NCBI GenBank assembly: GCA_023228445.1
Contig: JALOBD010000068.1
Coordinates: 1-11,554, forward strand
DNA length: 11,554 nt
Direction of reading: 5' to 3'
Source of the DNA: Sphaerochaeta sp.
Lineage (GTDB): Bacteria > Spirochaetota > Spirochaetia > Sphaerochaetales > Sphaerochaetaceae
Shown here one piece after another: positions 5,764 through 11,554 of this stretch. Below the pieces are notes generated by a model. It had not been told where the DNA came from. It did not search any database and saw nothing but the letters and a program-made list of their open reading frames with translations. Both the position numbers and the translations under genes were made by a program. Positions within the stretch are counted from its first letter, which is position 1. Every line of letters starts with the position of its first letter.

Positions 5764-5770
5764 GTGAAGG

Positions 5771-5807
5771 AATAAAAACCCGGTCCCTCCCATTGGTACG
5801 AACCGGG
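5771..5807 (-). terminator. Intrinsic terminator of the nagA-pepD unit
   Basis: On the minus strand CCCGGT (5807-5802) and ACCGGG (5784-5779) form a six-pair G+C-rich stem, followed directly by TTTTTATT (5778-5771). The loop is long (17 bases) and may hold a few further pairs. It begins 21 bases past the pepD stop codon. The plus-strand version ends in CTTTCATT and could act weakly in the other direction. Confidence 0.75.
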
Positions 5808-5828
5808 CTTTCATTACGTTGGGATCTT

Positions 5829-7274
5829 CTACTCGATGATCTTCAACAGGTGTCGGGTGAAGCCTTCGAGCCAAGCTACTGAGGAGATGGAGACTCGCTC
5901 TTTGGTGGAGTGGGCATCCCACATCTTCGGGCCGAAGGAGACTGAATCCATGCCCGGTACCCTGCTGTTGATGATGCCGCACTCAAGGCCTGCATGGATT
6001 GCCGTGATGGTGGCTTCCTTGCCGGTATACTCCTCATAGGCCTTTGCGCAGAAGCTGGTCAACTTCGATTTGGGGTTGGGTTTCCAGGAGGGGTAGCCCC
6101 CTTCAAACGAGACCTCAGATCCGATGAGGGAGAAGATGGAGGCGAAGCGCTTGGCCACATCATCACGTGATGAAAGAATCGAGGAGCGGTGGCTGGCGAT
6201 GACCTTGAACCCTTCGTCATCGAGGGAGAGGATCGCCAGGTTGGTTGACGTCTCCACGATGCCGACAATCGACATGCTCATCGCATCGACACCGTGCGGA
6301 GCTGCATAGAGGGCGGTGATGAACGCCTTGCTTTCTGCCTCGTCGACCACCTTGCTGGGTACCGCCACCTCAGTTGCTGAGATCATGAGGTCGGGGTCGG
6401 AGACCTCGTATTCACCGCTGAGCTCTGCCTGTACCTCGTTGAGCATGTCACTTACCAGCGCCTCATCTTTGGCATCGATGACAAAGCCAAATTTGGCGGT
6501 GGAGGGAATGACGTTCCGCTTCGTCCCTCCCTCAGCACTGAAGAGGGAGAAGGAGGGCAGATGGGCCAGCAGCCGTGCTGCAACCTTGATGGCATTGGCC
6601 CGCTGCTTGTGGATCTCAGCACCGCTGTGTCCGCCCTGCATGCCGCTGGCGGTAAGCAGAAACGCTTTGGTGTGTTGTTTGGGTGCCTGCCACTGCACCT
6701 TCTTGATAACTCGCGTCTCGATGCCGCCGGCGCAACCGATGTAGAAGACTCCCTCATCCTCACTGTCGAGGTTAAGCAGGAGGCGGCTATTGATGTCCCG
6801 CTCCCGGAGAGCGAAGGCACCGGTGAGGCCGGTCTCCTCCTCGACGGTGAAGATTGCCTCCAACGGACCATGCTCCGCCCCCTTGTCCGAGAGGAGGGCG
6901 AGCATCAGGGCGACGGCAATCCCGTTGTCCGCCCCGAGGGTCGTGCCCTGGGCCTTGAGGATATCTCCGTCACGGACGAGGATAAGTGGATCGGCAGAAA
7001 AGTCATGAACGATACCCTCATCCTTCACACAGACCATGTCCATATGCCCTTGAAGGGCTACCGATGGCTTCGATTCGAAGCCCGGTGCAGCGCCTTTGCG
7101 GATGATTACATTGCCCGCCTCGTCCTTGATGTATTCAAGATTATGTTCTTTTGCGAAGGCGATGAGGTACGCCTGCATGCCCGCTTCGTTACCGGACTCC
7201 CGGGGGATGGATGAGATATCACTGAAGTATCTCCAGAGCGATTGGGGCTCTAAGCCCCGTACAGCTTCTTGCAT
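5829..7274 (-). CDS. pepD: Aminoacyl-histidine dipeptidase (PepD-type, M20 metallopeptidase)
   Basis: The 481-residue length is typical of PepD. The metal-site motifs appear in order: LQGHMDMVC (His77, catalytic Asp79), TLGADNGIA (bridging Asp116), EAIFTVEEETGLTGAF (catalytic Glu146 and ligand Glu147), LNLDSEDEG (Asp170), AIHAGLECG (His427, Glu431) and DAHSTKERV (His455, last ligand). Between them, residues about 190-400 form the lid/dimerisation domain. The enzyme is cytoplasmic and hydrolyses Xaa-His and other dipeptides, using two divalent metals. The ATG at 7274 is supported by AAGGAG seven bases upstream. It follows nagA after only 20 bases and is almost certainly co-transcribed with it, then ends at an intrinsic terminator. 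The pairing fits salvage of amino sugars and peptides. Exact dipeptide preference is unknown. Confidence 0.95.
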   Translation of the reverse strand: MQEAVRGLEPQSLWRYFSDISSIPRESGNEAGMQAYLIAFAKEHNLEYIKDEAGNVIIRKGAAPGFESKPSVALQGHMDMVCVKDEGIVHDFSADPLILVRDGDILKAQGTTLGADNGIAVALMLALLSDKGAEHGPLEAIFTVEEETGLTGAFALRERDINSRLLLNLDSEDEGVFYIGCAGGIETRVIKKVQWQAPKQHTKAFLLTASGMQGGHSGAEIHKQRANAIKVAARLLAHLPSFSLFSAEGGTKRNVIPSTAKFGFVIDAKDEALVSDMLNEVQAELSGEYEVSDPDLMISATEVAVPSKVVDEAESKAFITALYAAPHGVDAMSMSIVGIVETSTNLAILSLDDEGFKVIASHRSSILSSRDDVAKRFASIFSLIGSEVSFEGGYPSWKPNPKSKLTSFCAKAYEEYTGKEATITAIHAGLECGIINSRVPGMDSVSFGPKMWDAHSTKERVSISSVAWLEGFTRHLLKIIE

Positions 7275-7294
7275 CAGTATGCTCCTTGTTTTGT

Positions 7295-8479
7295 TTATGC
7301 AAAGCGGTCCCGGACAAGGTTACCGTTGATGAAGAGGCCCTTCATCTGGAGGTTCTTGTCCAACACGATGAGGTCGGCGATGTAGCCGGGGACCAGCATG
7401 CCTTGTTTGGAGAAGTTATAGATTCGAGCCGGGTTGGTTGAGCTCATCTGGCTCGCCTGCTGGATGGGGATCTCCCACTTAAGCATGTTGCGAAAGCCCT
7501 GCAACATCGTCAGGCCGCTACCAAGGAAGAGGTCGGGGTTGTCCAGGGCGACGAAGGCTCCGTCACTGCCGACTTTACAGGCGATGCCGTTGGCTGTACA
7601 TGGGCCGGTACGTTGTTTGGTGGGCTTGAGCGAATCGGTGACCATGACGATGTTGTCCAGCGGCTTGTCACGCAGCAGCATCTTGATCAACTCGGGGTGG
7701 ATGTGGATCCCGTCGGCGATGATCTCACACTGCATCTCACGTTGGATGAGGATGGCGCCGACGGTGCCGGGGTTGCGGTGGTGCAAGCGGCTCATGGCGT
7801 TGAAGAAGTGGGTGGAGTGGAAGATGCCCGCCTGCATCCCCTCGATGATGTTCTCGTAGGTGGCATCCGTATGGCCTGCCAATAGAACGATGCCCTCTTC
7901 TCGAGCTAAGAGTGCTAATTCACGCATCCCTTTCAGTTCTGGGGCTACTGTCATGCAAAGGATCTTCCCCTCTCCGGCAGCAATGAGCGCATTGAAGACA
8001 TCCAGGTCGACCGGCAATACCCCGGCAGGGTTCTGGGCACCGACGCGTTCGGTCGAGATGAAGGGACCTTCGAGGTTGACTCCCATGATCTTCGCTCCCT
8101 TCTCCTTTCCCATCGCCGCGACAATCGCCTTTGTGGAGGCGATCATGACATCGAGTGTGTCGGTATAGACGGTGGGCATAAAGGCAGAGACGCCGAAGTC
8201 GGCAAGTCGTTCACTCATGTTCAAGATTGAGGAGGTCTCGCAGTCCTCGGTTCCCCAGCCTCCAATACCGTGCAGGTGGCTGTCGATGAAGCCCGGCATC
8301 ACGTAGGCGCCGTCCACGTCGATGATGAGGGTGTCCGGGGGGAACTTCTTGTTGGCGAGGCGCCGCATGTTGAAGATGTCCCCGATCTCTCCTCTTTCAT
8401 CGATGTAGAGGGCACAGTCATCGAGTTTTGCATAGCCGGTGACCACAGTCGCATTGGTCAGCACGGTTCTCATGCTCAT
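7295..8479 (-). CDS. nagA: N-acetylglucosamine-6-phosphate deacetylase
   Basis: The 394-residue protein is a cytoplasmic amidohydrolase that converts N-acetylglucosamine-6-phosphate to glucosamine-6-phosphate and acetate, the committed step of GlcNAc use and cell-wall sugar recycling. Visible motifs are PGFIDSHLHG (His68, His70), NLEGPF (Glu137), AGHTDATYE (His203), HSTHFFNAMS (His224), ADGIHIH (His259/His261) and the catalytic Asp282 in VTDSLKP. The HxH pair at 68-70 is the form seen in two-metal enzymes such as the Bacillus protein, whereas E. coli NagA lacks it. The GT.GA segment (GTVGAILI) and a C-terminal GYIADLIVLD strand complete the fold. The ATG at 8479 is preceded by GAGAGG six bases away; an ATG two codons later is less well placed. 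A strong promoter lies just upstream and pepD follows. No nagB or phosphotransferase gene is in the window. Confidence 0.95.
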   Translation of the reverse strand: MSMRTVLTNATVVTGYAKLDDCALYIDERGEIGDIFNMRRLANKKFPPDTLIIDVDGAYVMPGFIDSHLHGIGGWGTEDCETSSILNMSERLADFGVSAFMPTVYTDTLDVMIASTKAIVAAMGKEKGAKIMGVNLEGPFISTERVGAQNPAGVLPVDLDVFNALIAAGEGKILCMTVAPELKGMRELALLAREEGIVLLAGHTDATYENIIEGMQAGIFHSTHFFNAMSRLHHRNPGTVGAILIQREMQCEIIADGIHIHPELIKMLLRDKPLDNIVMVTDSLKPTKQRTGPCTANGIACKVGSDGAFVALDNPDLFLGSGLTMLQGFRNMLKWEIPIQQASQMSSTNPARIYNFSKQGMLVPGYIADLIVLDKNLQMKGLFINGNLVRDRFA

Positions 8480-8500
8480 GGCATACCTCTCTATACCTTA

Positions 8501-8529
8501 ACTATACGAACATAGGGGTCTGCGGTCAA
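8501..8529 (-). promoter_or_regulatory. Strong predicted sigma-70-type promoter of nagA-pepD
   Basis: TTGACC (8529-8524) and TATAGT (8506-8501) on the minus strand are exactly 17 bases apart and each differs from consensus at one position. The -35 includes the TGA stop codon of the MATE gene. The predicted start is near 8494, giving a leader of about 15 bases that contains the GAGAGG ribosome site. This separates nagA-pepD from the upstream genes although all run the same way. Confidence 0.68.
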
Positions 8530-9875
8530 TGAATGGTGGTCAGGTCATTGACCCACTTCTTTCCTTTGACCCTGGCCAAGCCGATGAACATCTTTGTCAC
8601 CTCCTCCATGCCGAGCAGGAGGTAGAGGCTGGTGATGGTGAGCTTGAAGACCGCTGAACCGAGGAATGCCAGCGGGACACCGACAGCCCAGACGCCGAAG
8701 AGCTCAGCGAACATCGAGTACTTGGTGTCGCCGCCACTGCGGAGTATGCCGACGATGATGACGATGTTGATGCTGCGTACCGTCATCAAGGATGCATGGA
8801 CGTAGAGACAGGTGATGGCAAGGCTGCGTACCGTATCACTGATGTTGAACAATCGGGTGAAAGAGGGAGCGAAGAGCGCCTCGAACGCTCCCATGGCGAG
8901 GCCAATCCCGATTGCGGTGAGGATGAAGCGCCGGGCGTACCGATGGGCCGCTTCAATCTCCCCCTCCCCGATCTTGATGCCGATCATAATCAAGGTGGCG
9001 TTTGAAACTCCCATCAGCGCGACGAAGAAAAGGTTGCCGATCGCCTCGGTGACGTTGATGGCCGCGATGGCGGCAATGCCCATCTTTGCATAGGCGATCT
9101 TGTAGGCGACCATCCCCAGCGACCAGAAGATCTCGTTGAAGATCACCGGCAGGCTGGTGGGCACCACGTGGGCGAGGAAGGGGCGGTCGAGGCGGAAGGC
9201 GTCGAGGCTTCTGATCGCGATCACGGGATGGCGCTTGTAGACGATGATGGTGAGGATGATCACCTCCAAGAGGCGGCTGAGTGCTGTTGAGAGGGCAGCT
9301 CCTGCCACTCCCCACGCAGGGAAAGGTCCGATGCCGAAGATCAAGAAGTAGTTGCCCACCGCGTTGAAGGAGAGTGAGAAGAGGGCGACCTTCAGCGGAG
9401 TCTTTGCATGACCGGTGACCCTCAATGCGGTGGCCAGGATTTGGGAGACAGCACTGAAGACGTAGCTGATGGCAACGACGCGCAAGTACTGTGAACCACG
9501 CAACACCACCGTCGCATCGTCGGTGAAGATGTGCATGATCTGTCTCGGGAAGAGCAACGAGGTCGCGGCCATTGCCAGGGCGGCGATGCCTGCCACCAAA
9601 AGCGAGAGGCCGAGCACCTTCTGGATGCTGGTGCGGTTGTTCGCTCCCCAGAACTGGGAGAGAAAGATTGCCGCTCCCGAACAGACGCCAAAGTACAGCA
9701 GGCTGATAAGGAAGAACATCTGGTTGGCCAACGCCACCGCAGCGATCGAGGCCTCGCCGAGCTGCCCGATCATCAGGGTATCGACGAAGGAGAGCGAGTT
9801 GTTCAACAAGCCCTGGAAGACCACCGGTAGGGCGATGCCCACCATCTTTGTATAGAACGCCTTGCGTTCGCTCAT
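8526..9875 (-). CDS. MATE-family multidrug/sodium antiporter
   Basis: Using the ATG at 9875 the protein has 449 residues and about twelve membrane segments in two six-helix halves, the standard MATE size and plan. It opens MSERKAFYTKMVGIALPVVFQGL and soon reaches SFVDTLMIGQLGEASIAAV, the classical first-repeat signature with the conserved VDT-M-GQLG pattern. The second half begins around VVPTSLPVIFNEIFWSLG. Family members expel cationic drugs or metabolites across the inner membrane in exchange for Na+ or H+; the substrate here is unknown. A GTG at 9899 overlapping the upstream gene would add eight residues, but GGTGAG precedes the ATG at 9875 by seven bases and that start matches the family better. 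It follows the radical SAM gene after 16 bases, so the two are probably one operon. Its last codons contain the nagA promoter. Confidence 0.92.
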   Translation of the reverse strand: MSERKAFYTKMVGIALPVVFQGLLNNSLSFVDTLMIGQLGEASIAAVALANQMFFLISLLYFGVCSGAAIFLSQFWGANNRTSIQKVLGLSLLVAGIAALAMAATSLLFPRQIMHIFTDDATVVLRGSQYLRVVAISYVFSAVSQILATALRVTGHAKTPLKVALFSLSFNAVGNYFLIFGIGPFPAWGVAGAALSTALSRLLEVIILTIIVYKRHPVIAIRSLDAFRLDRPFLAHVVPTSLPVIFNEIFWSLGMVAYKIAYAKMGIAAIAAINVTEAIGNLFFVALMGVSNATLIMIGIKIGEGEIEAAHRYARRFILTAIGIGLAMGAFEALFAPSFTRLFNISDTVRSLAITCLYVHASLMTVRSINIVIIVGILRSGGDTKYSMFAELFGVWAVGVPLAFLGSAVFKLTITSLYLLLGMEEVTKMFIGLARVKGKKWVNDLTTIH

Positions 9876-9891
9876 GGCTTTGCTCACCGAT

Positions 9892-11554
9892 TCATGCACG
9901 GCTCACCAAAGTGTGAGCCAACTCCTTTCTCCGGGCTTTCTCGAGTGCTTCGAGGACGAGGGGGCGATTTTGCTTTTTATGGTGGTGCAACAGTGCACGT
10001 TGGAGCCTGCGTTCCCGTCCCTTGGGGACGTGCACCGGTGCAAAATTGCGCCCTGGTCTTGGATCGAGGCCAGTATAGTACATACAGGTGGCGCTTGTCC
10101 CAGGGGTTGGGTAGAAATCTTGCACATCATCGGGGATGAAGCGCCCCTTCTTCAAGTACAGGGCCAGCGTGATGGCGTCATCGAGTGTGCAGCCCGGGTG
10201 GGCGGAGATGAAGTACGGTAGGAGGTACTGTCTCTTGCCAGCTCTCCTGCTCTCTTTATCAAAGAGGGCCTGAAACTCATCATAGAGCTCAATGGATGGC
10301 TTTCCCATCATATCCAGGACATTGTTGGAGACGTGTTCGGGAGCAACACGCAGCTGACCGCTGACGTTGTGTGCCGCCAGATGGGTGATGAACGCCTCGA
10401 TGGTGGAGGAGCGGGCAACCTTGAGCAGGTAGTCATAGCGCAGACCGCTCCTGATAAAAAGCTTCTTCACCCCCGCAACTGACTCGACCGCCTTGATCAG
10501 ATCAAGGTAGTGGTCGTGGTGCTCGATGAGCTCGGTGCAGGGCTCTGGGTGAAGGCAGAGTTTGGCCCGGCAGGGGCCATGCTCCCCCTGGCGTAGGCAG
10601 GAGGGGCCCTGGAAGTTGGCTGTCGGTCCTCCAAGGTCATGAATGTACCCCTTGAAGGCGGGGTGGGCGGTCATCCGCTTCGCCTCCTTGACCAGCGAGG
10701 CCTTGCTGCGGGTTTGGATCATCCGCCCTTGATGGCTCTCGATGGCGCAAAAGGAGCAGGAACCGAAGCAACCACGGTTGCTGGTCAGTGAGAAGCGGAC
10801 CTCGCCGAGGGCGGGGACTCCGCCGTGCTTCTCATAGTCGGGGTGAGGGTCCAGCGTGTAGGGCAGTTCGTAGAGGGCATCGAGCCGGTCCTGCTCCAAC
10901 GGGAGGGCCGGCGGGTTCTGTATGACGGAGCGCCCTCCGCTCTGCTGGATGACCGGCCTGCCCTTGATTGGGTTCTCCTCGCGCATGCGCAGGGAGAAGG
11001 CGTGGGCGTAGGTGTGCTTACCATCTTCGGTGGGGGTGTTTGAGTGTGTGTCACGTTCACTGACCGCCTCGTAGGAGGCGATGGTGACCGATTGCTCGGG
11101 AAGCTCATCCTTGTTGCTGGTCACCCAGACGGTGCCGGAGATGTCGTGCATCTCCTTGATCGACTCACCCGCATCAAGACGTCTCACGATCTCGAGGCTC
11201 TGGCGCTCCCCCATGCCGTAGACAAGCAAATCAGCCTTGGCATCGAGGAGGATGGAGCGACGTACTCGGTCGCTGTGGTAGTCGTAGTGGGCCAGCCGTC
11301 GTAGCGATGCTTCGATGCCGCCGATGATGATGGGGATCTCCTTACCATAGGCTTGGCGGGCGCGGTTGGTATAGACGAGGGTTGCTCGGTCGGGCCTCAG
11401 GCCCGCCCTTCCACCCGGGCTGTACGTATCGGTGCTGCGTTTTTTGAGATTTGCGGTATAGTGTGCTACCATGCTGTCTATGTTTCCGCCGCTGACCATG
11501 GCACAGAGACGCGGTTTTCCCATCACAAGGAAATCTTTTGTTGAGTTGTGGGCA
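9892..11554 (-). CDS. YgiQ-family radical SAM protein (UPF0313), 5' end beyond the window
   Basis: The frame stays open to the right edge. Residues upstream of the first in-window start (reading NSTKDFLVMGKPRL) continue the family alignment, so the true start lies outside and roughly 60-100 residues are probably missing. Family blocks include GGNIDSMVAHYTANLKKR, YSPGG, GGIEASLRRLAHYDY and LVYGMGE. The radical SAM cluster motif is CFGSCSFC (CxxxCxxC, near 10770-10747), which ligates a 4Fe-4S cluster for cleaving S-adenosylmethionine. A second set of four cysteines follows about 50 residues later (CLRQGEHGPCRAKLCLHPEPC, roughly 10600-10537) and might hold an auxiliary cluster. Reading on are GQLRVAPEHVS and YLLPYFISAHPGC, then the family ending with DPRPGRNFAPVHVPKG. 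The reaction catalysed by YgiQ proteins is not known to me. It probably heads an operon with the MATE gene. Confidence 0.93.
   Translation of the reverse strand, partial: AHNSTKDFLVMGKPRLCAMVSGGNIDSMVAHYTANLKKRSTDTYSPGGRAGLRPDRATLVYTNRARQAYGKEIPIIIGGIEASLRRLAHYDYHSDRVRRSILLDAKADLLVYGMGERQSLEIVRRLDAGESIKEMHDISGTVWVTSNKDELPEQSVTIASYEAVSERDTHSNTPTEDGKHTYAHAFSLRMREENPIKGRPVIQQSGGRSVIQNPPALPLEQDRLDALYELPYTLDPHPDYEKHGGVPALGEVRFSLTSNRGCFGSCSFCAIESHQGRMIQTRSKASLVKEAKRMTAHPAFKGYIHDLGGPTANFQGPSCLRQGEHGPCRAKLCLHPEPCTELIEHHDHYLDLIKAVESVAGVKKLFIRSGLRYDYLLKVARSSTIEAFITHLAAHNVSGQLRVAPEHVSNNVLDMMGKPSIELYDEFQALFDKESRRAGKRQYLLPYFISAHPGCTLDDAITLALYLKKGRFIPDDVQDFYPTPGTSATCMYYTGLDPRPGRNFAPVHVPKGRERRLQRALLHHHKKQNRPLVLEALEKARRKELAHTLVSRA

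Larger units (their letters stand above)
5511..5770. other. Intergenic region upstream of the winged-helix gene; no convincing gene
   Basis: About 300 bases separate the regulator's start from the PepD stop codon. The part next to the regulator is very AT-rich and holds its likely control region. The remainder contains a 62-codon open frame on the plus strand (5587-5775) without a Shine-Dalgarno or recognisable family, and a long-armed inverted repeat. I see no tRNA or known riboswitch. Confidence 0.4.

Noticed and set aside
5587..5775. 62-codon open frame on the plus strand upstream of the regulator
   Set aside because: No Shine-Dalgarno or promoter, no recognisable family, and it runs through the inverted repeat into the T-tract of the pepD terminator. 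Kept only as a note.
3610..5807. Attachment-site direct repeats bounding the AT-rich island
   Set aside because: The two flanking terminators do not share a repeated core and no integrase or tRNA end is present.
6561..7214. 217-codon open frame on the plus strand inside pepD
   Set aside because: Antisense shadow of a confidently identified gene; no recognisable protein character.
1..11554. CRISPR arrays, tRNA/rRNA genes, complete insertion sequences
   Set aside because: No regularly spaced repeats, cloverleaf-like sequence or transposase motifs were seen on either strand.

Overview
This window looks like chromosome of an anaerobic, moderately GC-rich bacterium. My best guess is a spirochaete of the Sphaerochaeta type. 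The grounds are the gene families, a spirochaete-style lipoprotein signal (LFVSC lipobox) and the mixture of housekeeping genes. This is inference from protein flavour, not proof. Most of the sequence is tightly packed with conserved genes. No tRNA, rRNA, CRISPR array or intact insertion sequence was seen.

Left part (1-3640): the start of a TraB-family gene runs off the left edge on the minus strand. It diverges from a LysO-type lysine exporter. LysO converges on a small unrecognised gene with the two stop codons sharing the palindrome CTAG. That small gene diverges, across only 18 bp, from a YgjP/SprT-like zinc metallopeptidase. A flavodiiron protein (O2/NO reductase) follows, with its own promoter, a strong ribosome binding site and a clear intrinsic terminator.

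Middle part (about 3640-5770): a visibly AT-richer interval lies between the flavodiiron terminator and the PepD terminator. It holds a small lipoprotein gene that appears broken by up to three single-base frameshifts, an orphan winged-helix DNA-binding protein that vaguely resembles AbiEi-type antitoxins, and several unexplained direct and inverted repeats. By hand count, sampled 60-base lines are 35-47% G+C here against 62-67% in the flanking genes. This suggests acquired or decaying accessory DNA inserted between two convergent transcription units.

Right part (5771-11554): four genes run on the minus strand: a YgiQ-family radical SAM protein (5' end beyond the window), a MATE efflux transporter, N-acetylglucosamine-6-phosphate deacetylase (NagA) and a PepD-type M20 dipeptidase, ending at an intrinsic terminator. 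A well-formed sigma-70-type promoter for nagA-pepD is embedded in the last codons of the MATE gene. The pair would feed amino sugars and short peptides, for example from cell-wall turnover, into central metabolism.

The most interesting regulatory pattern is that the four divergent start codons in the left part each have a plausible -10 element only 6-9 bases upstream. This implies leaderless mRNAs, while flavodiiron, nagA and pepD carry ordinary Shine-Dalgarno sites. I found no convincing undescribed multi-gene system. The middle island with its orphan regulator is the best place to look.
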